From Cliona cf. orientalis (Eukaryota; Porifera; Demospongiae; Clionaida; Clionaidae): a stretch of 64,000 nt of DNA. The notes below the pieces were generated by a model. That model ran no database searches and was not told the DNA's origin. It saw only the letters and a program-made list of their open reading frames with translations. This document shows, piece after piece, positions 35,173 through 47,322 of this stretch; positions within the stretch are counted from its first letter, which is position 1; every line of letters begins with the position of its first letter. Position numbers and translations under genes: made by a program. Where the stretch lies: the NCBI GenBank assembly GCA_963930775.1, contig OZ005694.1, positions 6,503,054 to 6,567,053 of the forward strand. The letters are read 5' to 3'.

Positions 35173-36323
35173 GTCTTTTTCTGTTTCTGCCCCCTTCACC
35201 TCCTGCTTATTTTCTCTTGTCTTGTCTCTCTCATTCATCTCGTTTAGCTCTCTCTAATGCCTCTTCCTCCTCCCTCTCTTTTATATTGATTTTATGATTG
35301 TATCCCCATTTTATCTCTGCAGCTCAGTTGTCAAACTTTTAAGCTGATGCGATGGTGGGACTTGTTGATGGCATGTAGGTATGTCAGTTTCTACCTCTCC
35401 TCTTTATCTCTCTCTAATCTTTCTTTTATCTCTCTCCCTCTCCCTTCCCCTTCTGTCGTACAGACTTGTCTGTCTCGCTAACTCTCTTCCCTCATCTCTC
35501 TGTTCCTGCTCCCCTCTCTTTTTTTATCTTTTGTCACATATCTCTCTTCCTATTCCTCTCTCTCTCCTTTGATTTGCCCCCCCCCCCCCCCCCCCCATTT
35601 TAATCTCTGCAGCTCAGCCTTCAAATATGATGATGAAGCCGTTGACAACATGTAGGTATGTCAGTTTTTCCTCTTACTTCATCTCATCTCTCTCTCTCTC
35701 TGTCTGTCTCTCCACCTCCCCCCCCCCCCCCCCCCCCCCCCGGCCTCATTCTCTCTGATTTGTATCACCATCTTTATTTTTGCAGCTCAGTTGTCAAATT
35801 TTTAAGCTGATATGATGGTGGTCCTGTTGACAGTATGCAGGTATGTCAGTTTCTACCTCTCGTCTCCTCTCTCTCTGTCTTTTCCCTCTCTCTCTCCTTC
35901 CCTTCCTCTCCTCTCCTCTCATTCTTGTCTCTCTTTAGTCTGGCGGGCCAGCCCCTTCGCAAGAGGGAGGAAGGGTCTGGTGTCATGCCTATACGCGACT
36001 TGTACCGCTGTAGCCAGGAGTGCAGCCCATTAGATCGCTCCACGTCACCACTAATATTGTGTGGCTACTGGTATGCAGGCCGACCAATCAGAGGCCCACT
36101 CTTCTTGTTCAATAAATGGTTGGGGTTGTCCCTACCACGCGTTCTGACCAACCAGGTGCTAGATCTTCATGAGGCTGGCGATCATAACAATTTATTAAAA
36201 ACGAAGAGCAGGCATCTGATTGGTCAGTATGTGTATTTAGATAGCTCCACAATATTGGTGGTGACGTGGAGAGATCTGATTGGGCTGCACTCCTGGCTGC
36301 AGCGGTACAAATCGCGTATAGGC

Positions 36324-36738
36324 CAGGGCCGGGGGAAGGTAGAAAATTTTGGTGAGGCGAAAGTCAAGTGAAAGTGGAAGCATATTAATGTGCAAGGGGT
36401 GGAGGGGGGGGGGTTGGGGCCTAGTATCTCCTTTCCCCCGAATATTTCTGAGATGGACACTTTCAGCAATATTATAATTAACTCTCAGTTCATGAATGAT
36501 GCCTGGTCGCTAAGATCACTAAAGACCAGGACTGTAGCTACAGCTGAATAGCTGCACGTGCATGTGGTTGCTCGAGCGTGCGCTTAAGCGCTTGCGCAGA
36601 ACACGCGGTAGGCGTGGTTCATAGTTTCAGCATTGCAGGAACGCCCAACTAGCGCATAGCCGCTATGCGAGTACAAAAATCAGACCAAATATTGCTCAGG
36701 CCTTGGCCTGAGCAGCCGGAGCGGCTCCCCCGGCCCTG
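36324..36738. mobile_element. hAT-type MITE (CAGGGCCGGGGGA family)
   Basis: 415 bp, with a 5-bp target repeat TAGGC on both sides (36319-36323, 36739-36743). Second copy of 19148-19481, with which it shares the AACACGCGGTAGGCGTGG block. Confidence 0.85.
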
Positions 36739-36761
36739 TAGGCGTGACATCAGACCCTTCC

Positions 36762-36879
36762 CATAGGCGTAGGAACCATGGGGGCTCCGGGGGCTGGTGC
36801 CCCCTATGTTTTCTGATAGTTACATAGCTAGACTCAATTTTATAGCCCCCCTTTACCAAACCATCTTCCTGCACCCCTG
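36762..36879. mobile_element. hAT-type MITE (CATAGGCGTAGGAA ends)
   Basis: 118 bp, with a 5-bp repeat CTTCC on both sides (36757-36761, 36880-36884). An internally shorter copy of 29527-29683. Confidence 0.85.
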
Positions 36880-37539
36880 CTTCCTCCCTCTTGCGAATGG
36901 GCTGGCCCGCCAGACTAGTCTGTCTTACCACCTCTCCTCCCTCGTTTTTCTCTGTTCTGCCCCCCTCCTCCTTTTTTTTTTCTCTTGTCTCCTCTCTCTC
37001 TCACCCTAGATCTCTCTCTCCCTCTCCTTCTCTCATTCTTGTCTGTCTCACCACCCCTCTTCCCTTGTCTCTGCTCCCTCTCTTTTAACTCTTGTCTCAC
37101 TCCCCTTTCTCTTTCTCTTCTCCCTTTTTCTCTGCAAAAGATTAATTTTTTTATCCATTTTTATCCCTACAGCTCGGGTGACAAGAATTCAGGTTAACAA
37201 AACTGTTGAAAACAATGTTAGTGAAGCAATAAAATGTGACAAACACTACTTTCTGCTTTCTAGAAAATGCTATTTGTCTATACTTGCTTAACTGTTGCTG
37301 ACTTCTTTTTTATCATTAATTTTATTGAGTTGGATTGTCAAAACAAAGTTATGTAGTGAAAATCATATTATCTAGTAGTGAACCTCACAACATTTGGTAG
37401 TGAACGTCACCTAATTTTTATGTAGTGAGAGCCTGTGTAGTGAACATCACTACACCAAAAGTGGTGATATCTGTGGCAAACATTTCACTACATATTTGTA
37501 GTGACGGTCACTAGTCATCTTTTACAGTGAAGGCCCTAA

Positions 37540-38465
37540 ATAGAAGATACTGTGTGGATCTATGAAAGTAGTTGGCATTAAAATTTATCATAGTGGAGAT
37601 TTACGTAAATCCAGAATTTATGAAAGTATCAACACTGCAGTGCTTCATAGTGGAGATTTATGTAAATCTTAGATGAGATTTAGAGATAAATTAAACTACC
37701 ACCAAAGCAAAGGTGTGTTGACAGAGATCCATAATTATTGGCAAAAAATACAATACCGTATAGACATAAAATTTGGTGGGGAATTAAATTTGGCGGTTTA
37801 GCGGTCTATATTACAAGCGCCAAATTAAAATCCGCCAAAATTTCCTATTCACATATAATTATTATGAGTATGGCAATCCCGTACCAAACTGCCAAATTTA
37901 AATCCATCAATATTCTTGCAATTGCAATTTTGGGCTCAACCACCAAATTTAATTCTCGCCAATATTTCCGGCTATACGCAAATCGTATTATAAGTACTTT
38001 TGGTATGCAAATCATCAGAAGGCTCCTGAAGAAAAGGCCAGTGATTGCCCACATAATTATTATAGATCAAAGCATTCTTTCAATGCTTTTAACCACTGGC
38101 ACAGTATTTGTATTCATGTGTGTGTTTACATGGGGAACATGACCTATAGGGATGACGATAAATGTCCACTATTTTTTATAAACATCCACTACTTTCACAA
38201 ATTCCTGTGACATCACTAAATGTCTGCCACTACAGAATTTTGTCACAAACTGTACTTATGTAAATATCCACTGCAATTTACACCAGTGACATTTACGTAA
38301 ATATCCACTACTTTCATGAATCCCCACATGTTGTAGCATCTCTAAGATTATGATTCACGTCAAATTTCCACTGTGATTTGCGTAAATGTCCACTACTTTC
38401 ACAAATTTCCAGACTTTTCTAAATGCCTGCCAACAATGAATTTTGACACAAACGGCACCCCATAA
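37540..38465. repeat. Right copy of the 0.8-kb direct repeat
   Basis: It matches 32735-33475 from the TTTATCATAGTGGAGATTTA block to CAAACGGCACCCCATA, plus a MITE inserted at 37754-37978. Confidence 0.8.
37754..37978. mobile_element. TACCGTATAG MITE inserted in the right repeat copy
   Basis: The left end TACCGTATAGACATAAAATT and AAATTTGGCGG are loosely matched inversely by CACCAAATTTAATTCTCGCC and GGCTATACG. The left repeat copy reads GATTAGCAAATCG across the site without it. Confidence 0.65.
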
Positions 38466-39044
38466 TGGATCAATCTAATGATTGAAGCCTGTCACAACAA
38501 AGTTTAAAAGCACGTTTTATACAATATCACTATGGTTTACTTGATTAAGTAGCTATAATATTATTATAGTATAGGTACCTAAGTCGTCCCTCAGGCCAGC
38601 CAAGCTGGTATTGCGGCTATAAAATACACATATCCATTTAGTGGTATTGCGGGTATAATAATAATTATTATAACATCATATATAGTCTTATACAATTATA
38701 TAGGCCATGGTACAAGTTGGTCACGCACCTCGGTTCGGTCTCTATATGCATCTTATATCACCTCGATCTGTGTCCCTCAGTCACAATTTTAAAATTGTTA
38801 TATTATATCGGTTATATCACTCGGTTCGGTCTCTTCACGGTTTACACAGCCTCGGGCCATATAGCTATAGACCTGCAGCTCAGTGTGTGCTTTGCTCCCA
38901 TGACACTGACACAGGTGTACATGTGCATGTTGTTGTGCATTGCACTCTCAGCTGAGTCAGTATTACTATATATACGCTATTGTACAATATCTGTTTTTTT
39001 ATGACATTTAGTCATCTTTAAATAAAGTTAATGATTAATTTTAA
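38466..39044. other. No gene seen
   Basis: AT-rich, with a local repeat of CACTCGGTTCGGTCTC near 38730 and 38820. Two overlapping frames of 80-95 codons have no recognisable motif. Confidence 0.4.
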
Positions 39045-40047
39045 GGTACCATTAAATTGCGTGGGCGTGAGGTGGGGGATATGACACCTAAACCACATCA
39101 AAGTCATTAGTGAGGTGCATGTTGTGTAACCACGCCCTTTTAATTGCACAGGTCTCAGGGGTGTGGCTGCTAGAGCCGGAAGTGTTCATTTAATATCCTC
39201 CATGGACCGGAAGCCGAGCCGGAAGGGAGGGGCCAGGCCACGCCCAAAACAGCCCCACCCTGTTCCCCAAGGACCACCATTCTCAATCAAGTGCCTACTA
39301 ACCACCGGATGTCCACCGGAAGCCCACAATCAATCCCAATTAAAACACACAGCTTCCTCAAGGCCAAAACACACACAAACACTTGGAGGCCGTTCTGCCA
39401 CACCGCCCACGCAAGAGCTCACCTCATTTCCTGTGTGGGCGGAGTAACAACACGTCATCGCAACCACATCCGCTTTAAACCATCGTCAGCTTCCGTCCAG
39501 CCGTACAGGCCCCTCGATCGCACCGCCGTACAGTGCCTCATTAACAGACATGGCCTCACCTTTGACCTCCTGCCACGCCCCCAAAGCCTCCTGGACGGGT
39601 TCAAAGGTCACCACCGCATCCGGGACACGCCCACCTATCGCCGCAGCCACGTCCCCGGCCCCGATGTCCAAGCACTGGCCTGTGAAGCCACGCCCAATCG
39701 GAAGCAATAAAACCTGCATTAACGCACACGCACACACTCCACACAGTGCCAGGAACACGCCCACATGCTTAATTAGGCCTAATTAGCTTTTTTTTTTTTT
39801 TAAGTCGTTGCGGTTAATAGTTAAGCAAGAATGCTTTGATCTTGCTTTGATGTGGGCAATTACCGGCCTTTTCTTCAGGGGCCACTTCCGGTCGCTAATT
39901 ACACGCGCATAATCATCCCTGGCCGATTCTGGACACGCCCACCTTCGACCAAAAGCACTCGTATGGCCTCTTCGGCCACGCCCCTTCACGATTCGCTAAT
40001 TGAATTAGCCATTCCTGACGCTCACGCCCACGCAATTAAATGGTACC
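39045..40047. mobile_element. 1003-bp TTAA-flanked transposon, copy 1
   Basis: Begins GGTACCATTAAATTGCGTGG and ends in its inverse CGCAATTAAATGGTACC, with TTAA on both sides (39041-39044, 40048-40051). Copy 2 at 61301-62303 has the same length, with roughly 15 differences, clustered at about 39590-39690. Rich in CACGCCC motifs. Frames of 94 and 139 codons are conserved but resemble no transposase, so it is probably non-autonomous. TTAA targets are typical of piggyBac-like elements, but the ends do not match that consensus. Confidence 0.85.
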
Positions 40048-40153
40048 TTAACTAAGTACTCATAATATTATATGATTTAGCTCTACCACAATATTATGTA
40101 AACAGCGCGTCGTGCATGGAAAACGGTTTACTTCAACCATACGAATAATATAA

Positions 40154-40608
40154 TACCGTATGGCGGGTAATTTTCGAGGGGTCTAATTTTCGTGGAAAGT
40201 CCGAAAAGGCCCTCAAAATTAATTTTCGTGGTTTTAAATTTCGTGACAGCAACCAATCCCGCAGGGGCGTGGCACTGCTGCACAAAACGATGATGTAATC
40301 AATACACGCGCTCGCGATCTTCTTTGTTACTAAGCCATACCTGCAGAGACTTGGACAAATAACATGAGATAGAAGAATATTAGTGTCAAACATCTATCAG
40401 CTGGATGACAGTGGTTACTGTTGCTTGCTATACATAAAAAGTACTAGTGTTGGCCGCGCGGCCATGATGTTTGTGGCCACGCCCATCATCATAAGTACCA
40501 TATCACCCCAGGCATTAATTTTCGTGGGTGGGAAAATTTCGTGACTGCCAAGTCAACCACGAAAATAACGAAAATTAGCACCCCACGAAAATTACCCGCC
40601 ATACGGTA
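40154..40608. mobile_element. MITE with TACCGTATGGCGGGTAATTT ends
   Basis: Left TACCGTATGGCGGGTAATTT and right AAATTACCCGCCATACGGTA are inverted. A 158-bp shorter member is at 50306-50463. The terminal TA is likely the target duplication. Confidence 0.8.
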
Positions 40609-40908
40609 ATAGAGGTTGAATGTACTGTACAGTATAGCCATCAAAATCAAAAGTGTGAACAATAATTAAGGTTTTAGCAAAGATAATCGGGGAGTCTAAT
40701 AGCAGTGAAAAACGTGTGGGGGCGAGAGAGTGCTTGCACAAGATTTAGTGTCCATTGCATAACATGACATCACTGGCATGAAAGGGGGCCGGGACTATAC
40801 ACTGTAAATGTAATGTTTCGCTCATAAAAATGCGCATGGTTTAGTTTGCAACACCGTTCAATAGTGCAGGGGTCACTCAGGCTATCAAACTCCAATAATC
40901 TCTCAATA
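40609..40908 (+). promoter_or_regulatory. Upstream region of the receptor N-terminal half
   Basis: About 300 bases between a MITE and the receptor ATG. No clear TATA box or initiator was identified; any promoter here is only inferred from position. Confidence 0.25.
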
Positions 40909-41637
40909 ATGGAGCCGCATAACATTATTAAGTTTCTGCTTGTAGCACAGCTGTTACTTAGCAATAGCAGCATATCTCTGAGTCAATTCTGTGATGTAGG
41001 ACAGCCTGGACAGGACAAGACTGATGCCAAAACAATTAATTTTTTGTTGATGGTTCCCTATGCAGATCCACTGAACAGGTCTTCTTTTACTTTCTATTAT
41101 GATTTTCAAGGACACCAATTGACACCAATTGCTTATCTGGCTGTCAAACATATTAACAATCGAACAGATATTTTGAAAGATTATACCTTGGATTTCATCA
41201 TGAGTGATACAGGCTGCAGTGCACAGAGAGAGGTGTACAGTTTTGCTAAAGACATTGCTCACAGAGATGGACCTCTTGCAGGAATTGTAGGGCCCAGTTG
41301 TGACAGTTCTGCAACCAGCATTGTTCAGCTTACAACAAAAGAAAGATTACCCCTCATTAGTATTCACTGGGGAAGATTTGCCCATTTTGCTGATTCTGCG
41401 AATGGATTTGGTATTATAGGATCTCTTTCAACTGTTGCTGATGCGTACTTTGAACTTATCAAGAAAAATAATTGGGAGCGTATTGCCCTGTTGTACAGAG
41501 AAGCTGATTATGGCCTTCAAGTACTGTCTGAACTCAGGAAGAAATTCAGCAACCTTTCTAGATTTGAAATAGCATTTGCATCACCGATATATGAAACATA
41601 TCTTCCACTGGAAGAAATTCAGCAGTCTTTTATATGA
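40909..41637 (+). pseudogene. Class C (GABA-B-like) receptor, N-terminal half
   Basis: The ATG at 40909 opens a signal peptide (FLLVAQLLLSNSS core) followed by a mature start near QFCDVGQPGQ. Lobe 1 of a ligand-binding domain follows: AYLAVKHINNRTDIL, DTGCSAQREVY, GIVGPSCDSSATSIVQLTTK and a NNWERIALLYREADYG strand. The earlier in-frame Met 63 bases upstream lacks a signal-peptide context. The frame ends QQSFI then TGA at 41635. The expected continuation is encoded on the opposite strand from 31990, so the gene is broken here rather than spliced. The residual frame might still yield a secreted lobe, but that is speculation. Confidence 0.8.
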
Positions 41638-41717
41638 CATCGCTTCGTACCTTTGCCTGCGGGAGGAGGGTAAAAAAGCATACAGTTGTTTGCAGCAACC
41701 CAGGTTTTCTTGGTGTA

Positions 41718-42293
41718 CAGTGGAACTTCTCATAACGGACCCTCCCAGGAGCGACCACCCACTATATAACGGACAACCGCTATGGAACGGATTGAATTTG
41801 CCATAGACTTAGTACATTACGAACCTCCGAGGAGCGGACAACCTCTCAATTCTCTATAACGGACGGATTGTTCGGACCCGATTGAACCTCTCAGTATAAT
41901 TTTACTTCTAAATAGCGGACGGCCAGGAAGCCACACCCCTTTTCGCGGCCAGTGACGTAATCATGATAGCCTAGCCAGGCCCTTCCCCCTTTGTAGGAGG
42001 GGTGCTATCTTGAAGGTGGGTCTGGGGCCAAACTAATGCATCAATGCATGATACAATTCAAGTGTATACACAGTACTTAAATTGAAGTAGACTCAAATCC
42101 AGCTCATATCCTGCTTTCCTGTTGATTCTTTCTCCAGTCACCTCTGCAAACGCTAACTAGCTATATAGCTATCATAATGTGTAGACTATATTATATTATT
42201 ATGTAAATTGTCTCCGCTTCTGTAAAGGGACAACCTCCATATAAAGGACAGAAGGCCTGCTCCCAAAGTGTCCGTTATTCGGAAGTTCTACTG
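41718..42293. mobile_element. TA-flanked element with CAGTGGAACTTCT ends
   Basis: A 576-bp element from CAGTGGAACTTCTCATAACG to CGTTATTCGGAAGTTCTACTG, TA on both sides. Partial relatives are at 16831-17045, 20645-21833 and about 28680-28735. Mariner/Tc1-like by its TA target. Confidence 0.75.
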
Positions 42294-42746
42294 TAGTTGG
42301 TGCATGTGCGTGCAATAGCCCTTTCTCCTCCCCCTCAAAGGGCCTGAGTATATATGAGGCTATAGTAGCTACCAGACCCCTTCTCTTTCCACCCCATCCA
42401 CTCAGATGATAATACAGTATGCAATTTACCTTCAGTTGGTATCGCCTTCCTCATCAAATCATTGCCATCACATCATGATTATAGTACCACTGCAACACAT
42501 CTGCCCAGCAGACATTCCTTTATTCCCTACAAGATAAAAAAATTTAGTCAGAGAACTAATTGTATATATGTGACCCTCCACGAGGAAAAAGTGAAAAACG
42601 ATAATTATCACCTTGGGCAACTATTTTGGCCTGTATCTCAGATTGATATCCAGTGCATCATAGTTTTACCTCACCACTAGCACTGATTTGTTGTTTCTGT
42701 GACCCTCCACCACCCACTCCTGGAAGTAAGCCTGCCACACTGGAAG

Positions 42747-43077
42747 CAGGGGCGTAGCCAGGATTTTCTGAGAGGGTTTCCTAGCAGTTGCGCACGAAGC
42801 GCGTGCGAAAAATTTGAAGGCCACGCCCACCTTTCGGCCACGCCCTCTAATTAACGATCGCCATTTTCAGCAAGATTTTGCTAGATTCTCGAGATTTTGG
42901 CAGAGAAAAGCACAAAAGGAGGAGATCTAGGCTAAGTTTTAGGAGATTTTAGTGCCTGCACATTGATTCTGGAAACCAAGGGGGTTTCCTGATAGCTAAA
43001 TCATACTAAGATAATACTGAATCTGACTGCCAGGGGGGGTTTCCGGGCAACAAGGAAACAACTAAGCTACGCCCCTG
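42747..43077. mobile_element. hAT-type MITE (CAGGGGCGTAGCC ends) in a sulfotransferase exon
   Basis: 331 bp, from CAGGGGCGTAGCC to AGCTACGCCCCTG. A 5-bp repeat GGAAG flanks it (42742-42746, 43078-43082). The duplicate arm near 59515 is uninterrupted. Confidence 0.85.
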
Positions 43078-43598
43078 GGAAGCTTACACCTGATAAAAGA
43101 CTTCCAACCACCATTTTCACCTGGAAAGAGTGGCGGGGGAGAGAGAGGAGAGAGAGAAAGGGGGGAGGGAGAGAGTGCAGTTTCAATCCAATAATGTTCT
43201 AGCTTGCTGTATGTATAAAAGCTAATATTAATTTCGCTACAAGCTGTTCATTTTACCGAACTGTTCCTGTCCAGTGGAGCCTATGTGTTTATTGCTGCCG
43301 TTGGTGTGTGCCATGTATGTTGCTGCATTGAGGCGGTTCCACTCAGCGATCAGTGCTCTGTAGGGATTTCGGATAATGAGAATGACTGAGCCATACGCTG
43401 GTACCTGGAAGGATGGACACACTTTTAATATAACTAGTCTTTGCATAACCTACTTTCGTATGAAATGGCAGGATCGAGTCAAAATTAAGTGTATAATTCC
43501 AAGCCAGTAAAAGAAGCATGCATGCATGCATGCAAGGATCAGAGAATACAAGACTAATGGTCAAACTCCAAGAAATGTGATGCATTATCAACAATATA

Positions 43599-44850
43599 CA
43601 GTTGAGCCTCCGAACAAAGGACACTTTGGGAACGGGCCTCTTGTCCTTTGCTCGGAGGTTGTTCCTATCTCGGAGGTTCAACCCATTTTGATTGTATTAT
43701 CCTTAACAAGTTAGTAAATGCACTGAAATGCATGATAAGAGCAGTAGAGATGATAATCAAGTGGTTGGTATATTCTGTTTTCAGTATCAACATAGCACAG
43801 GCTGAATTTTTGTATTGGCTACTCCAAAATCGTTAATATCTGGATTCAAGGCTAATATTATCATCGCGCATGCGGCATAATATCGTGACCGCCTAGATTG
43901 TGGCAAAGGTGGGCGTAGCATCGTTAATTTCAGGGCGTGGTTTCCGGATGTCCGCTATTTAGAGGCAGTTTTGCATTGAAAAGTCACGTTGGGAGCTTGC
44001 TCAGCGTACTTAAGGCCTGGGTCAGCATATATCTGTCAGTATTTAATACCAAATATAATGCTACATATCTCAGCACCAGAACATGCTATGGACATCAATT
44101 ATGCATCATCACAAAGCCCTACTTTTACTCTTTCCAAAAAAATTAATTACGTTAATTAACCTCAAAATATGACGTCATAGTGGGCGTGACACCGAAAGTG
44201 TGTTTTTAATTAGTTTTAATTAGGCGGCCTATTAATTAACGTTAATTAACCACAGAATTAATTTTGCTACTTCGTCTCAACAAATACTAAAGAGTTTTAT
44301 CCTGAAGGATTTTTGATAAAACATTTTGTTCCCGATATTTTTAGAAAAATGTGGTTTTTAGGGTGAGCTTTAAATAGAAAATATTGACTATTTTGTTAAT
44401 ATCTCGTAATGACAAATACTTATCAAAAGTCCCTCAGGGCAAATTTTCATTAATTGTTGAGGCAAATTCATAGAAAATAATTTTGTGGTTAATTAACGTT
44501 AATTAATAGGCCGCCTAATTAACACTAAATTGTGCACCGTCAGCAAATTTTAATTAATCATGTGACTTAATTAACCACTTAAATTTTTTTCTTTCTATAA
44601 GTAGTATATGTAAACCAAGTTATAAGCCATTGTATAAAGGTATTGTTGAGTTATTGTAAATACGCATATTTAATGAGCTCTAATAAGCTACATTACTAGA
44701 CCCGGGCCTTAATGTCGCTGAATGGATCTTGTCCGCTGTCCGAGGTTGCTAATGTACTATAACTATGCTAAATTCAATCGGTAACACGGCACTTGTCCGC
44801 TGTAGAGAGGTTGTCCGCTTCTCGGAGGGTCCTTATCGGAGGCTCGACTG
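43599..44850. mobile_element. Mariner-like element with CAGTTGAGCCTCCGA ends, arm A only
   Basis: The 1252-bp element ends in TCGGAGGCTCGACTG, with TA on both sides. The arm C sequence near 60010 reads GTGAACATGCTAATAAG with no element, an empty site. It carries a nested TTAA element. Confidence 0.8.
44014..44708. mobile_element. TTAA-flanked element with GGCCTGGGTC ends
   Basis: GGCCTGGGTC at the left and GACCCGGGCC at the right sit between TTAA repeats (44010-44013, 44709-44712). Internal inverted TTAATTAACGTTAATTA blocks occur. The short ends make this less certain than the 1003-bp element. Confidence 0.6.
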
Positions 44851-45596
44851 TACTAATAACTTTTGACTTTGATATAGCTCATGTATAAGTATGCATTAAT
44901 AATAGAAAGATTTGAAGAAGAATGGGCTGTTTATGATAGACAATTCATGCAGATGGTAATATTCATTTATTCATTATTCATGAATTAGGCTCTTAGTCTT
45001 GAATTATCATACCTTTCCATTGTTGAGTATCTGTGGTGAGTTGACCTCTGTCCATACCACTTTACGTGATTTGTGTGTTTTGACAGCAATTACTGCTCCA
45101 CTTCGAATGGCCTCACCGTTCATTCCAGACACCCTGATGGTCTTGTCACAGTAGCTATATAGCACCTTTATGATAAGAAAATAATATTATGACAGATGAT
45201 TATGGTACAGGGAGACAGGAAAAAAGGAGAGTGGGGGGTGGGGGGAGGGGTGGGGTAGGGATTGAAGGAGGGAGGGACAGCACAGGTACAGTACACTGTA
45301 GAATACCCCCAATGCTGTATATCTTTACTCACCAGTGCATACTCCAGTTGCTTTCTCTAGTAGTCCTCTTACCCATGTGTTCCCAGAGCCAGGGAAACTG
45401 GCTAGAGCCGCGGCTGCCCTCCTTGTCCCATTGATGAAATGGCAGGGACCTGGCTTGGCACCACCAACACTCCCGTAGTCTAAGAAAGGAGGCTGAAACT
45501 TTTAGATACCAAGGGCCAGCTATATTATATATGGTGGACTATATACCGTAAATCGCGAATATTTCGTGTCTAAAATATTTTATGCAATAATTTTTG

Positions 45597-45905
45597 TGTG
45601 TTTTGACAGCTATCACTGAGCTGCTCCACTTCGAATGGCCTCACCATTCATCCCAGATGATCTCAGATGCCCTGATGGTCTTGTCACAGTATATGGCACC
45701 TTTTATGCCGAGAAAGAGGGAGCTAGGGAAGGAGGGAGAGAGAGTGCACAAATACTATTAGGCCTATTATAGAATACCCCTATTATAATGTCCACTCACC
45801 AGTGCATATACTCCAGTTGCTTTCTCTAGTAGTCCTCTTACCCATGTATTCCCAGAGCCAGGGAAGCTGGCTAGAGCCACGGCTGCCCTCCTTGTCCCAT
45901 TGGTG
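45597..45905 (-). pseudogene. WSCD-like sulfotransferase, copy B, two exons
   Basis: A partial tandem duplicate of the first two exons of copy A. Exon 45905-45806 retains [18 protein letters not shown] but has extra bases before its donor. Exon about 45690-45597 keeps IYCDKTIR and GMNGEAIRSG, then stops. No third exon follows before copy A. Confidence 0.6.
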
Positions 45906-46594
45906 AATTAAATTTAACTTTCGACAATGTCGGATTAATAATTTTTTTTTGGTTTTACATGGGTAATATGCCATGGCCAGGTATCTATTATTATGCAGTA
46001 TGGATATACCCTGCACATTTAGCTGGTTGCATATTATATACCAATATAATTTGTCTTGTCTTAGCTCGTCCAATGAAAATTCCAAACAAAAACTAATCAT
46101 CTCCCAACACACTCCAAGTTCAACATCGATAGCTATTATCTCAGATACATATCTTCTCACTTAATAATTGATCTGGATATTCTAAGAATCTTTATTGCCC
46201 ATGAAGCCATAATCATCATGATAAAAAATTAATAATGAATGCACTGCAGCTGGATGTGAGAATGCTATACTTTGCCACTTATAATACATGTAGGTAGTAT
46301 GCACCCTCTGGTTATAATTAAACACACATGAGCCACGTACATGTGATATTACCAGCATGCAGAGAACCACAATGTCATGGAAGGGGTAAGTCTAATATCA
46401 CAGACCCTATAGGGTTACTGCAATCGATACCGTTTGGCACGATTTTTGTCCATCTGACCGTCCGAACCCTCCTGTGCATAACGGTAAGGGTCATCTGAGA
46501 GAAAGTAAGCATTCGAAGTATAATCGGTGTAAAGAAATTAATGATGGTCATGCTACATGTAAGTCCTGCCCAGTGGTGTAGCACAATGCTACAC
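45906..46594. other. 5' flank of the sulfotransferase copies
   Basis: It matches 60534-60780 and then 62321-63900 minus insertions. No coding signal. It contains the empty target CTGGATGTG near 46254 for the foldback element of arm C. Confidence 0.5.
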
Positions 46595-46877
46595 CAAGGG
46601 TGTAGACAGGAAGGGGGGGGGGGGGGCTTTAGCCCCCCACTTTTTGAGCTATAATTTATACTATACATTGTTGAAGTTAGATGAAATTCTAGTAACTGTT
46701 GTATTCACTGTAATCTTAGTTGGATAGCCAACAATAATAATAATTATGCAACAATTTTGAGATGGAAATAGCTGATTTATCGCATTTTTTAAGATTCTGC
46801 ACACAATAAGATCAAAATTTTTCCGCGCACTAGTCACAAAGCACCCCCCACACTTTGAAAATTGTCTACGCCCCTTG
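46595..46877. mobile_element. hAT-type MITE (CAAGGGTGTAGACA ends), arm A only
   Basis: 283 bp ending TGTCTACGCCCCTTG. A 5-bp repeat TACAC is on both sides (46590-46594, 46878-46882). Arm C near 63905 reads GCTACACACAGAC without it. Confidence 0.85.
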
Positions 46878-47322
46878 TACACACAAAATTGTGCAGCTGT
46901 TGTCAGTCTGTTTTTATATGGTACCTATACCTCAGATACATGACCAATAATTGCATGCATGCTATTCTGTGCTTTGCTTGTCAGTTGTCAATGCAATGAC
47001 AGTGTAAACAGGCAGTGGCTCTCAAGTCATTCTCTGCTCACTCTCAGCTTTATTTATAATACAATCACAAACTCGCTAATATTTTTGGCCAGGCTGCATT
47101 ACATTTTTAAGCTCCTTTTATCTAATATTCTCCCTCGTACTTCATACATGTCCGGCTATGGTGATCATTTCACCTCTCCCTCTCCCTCCCATCCTCTCCC
47201 TCTAGTCTCTCCGTTTGTTTCTCTCAATAATAAATTAATGTATGGTCATTGTATAAATACTTCAAGATATACAAATATTGAGTGGGGAAACGTACACAAA
47301 AATAATTTATATACAAATGAAG
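46878..47322. other. Downstream flank of the minus-strand adaptor gene
   Basis: The stretch holds the end of segmental arm A and AT-rich sequence. No gene seen. Confidence 0.4.

Larger units (their letters stand above)
35936..36917. mobile_element. TAGTCTGGCGGGCCAGCC inverted-repeat element, split by two MITEs
   Basis: The left arm (about 130 bases from TAGTCTGGCGGGCCAGCCCC) is matched inversely by the right arm, but the right arm is cut twice, by 36324-36738 and by 36762-36879. Removing both restores an arm reading CGCGTATAGGCGTGACATC and CCTTCCTCCCTC, as in the left arm. Confidence 0.8.
42670..45479 (-). pseudogene. WSCD-like sulfotransferase, copy A, broken
   Basis: Minus-strand exons: 45479-45333 ([18 protein letters not shown], the 5'-phosphosulfate loop), 45165-45013 (AIRSGAVIAVKTHKSRKVV), 43404-43257 (VPAYGSVILIIRNPYRALIA then EWNRLNAAT) and 43120-42670 (GGWKSFI ... 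VWQAYFQEW ... SVLVVR). The order and the [11 protein letters not shown], RNPYxALxAEWNR and VLVVR motifs match WSC-domain-containing (WSCD) sulfotransferases. A 4-base insertion near 45155 and a hAT MITE in the last exon destroy the frame. The N-terminal and final YED-containing parts are absent. Known function of the family: Golgi sulfotransferase using PAPS. Confidence 0.65.
42706..46960. repeat. Segmental duplication, arm A
   Basis: It shares order and orientation with 59476-63960: sulfotransferase exons, their introns and about 800 bases beyond. Each arm has private insertions that are absent from the other. Confidence 0.8.

Noticed and set aside
39163..39786. Frames of 78-139 codons in the 1003-bp element, conserved at 61419-62042
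   Set aside because: Conservation follows from the copies being recent. They overlap on both strands, have no motif, and their composition reflects CACGCCC repeats.
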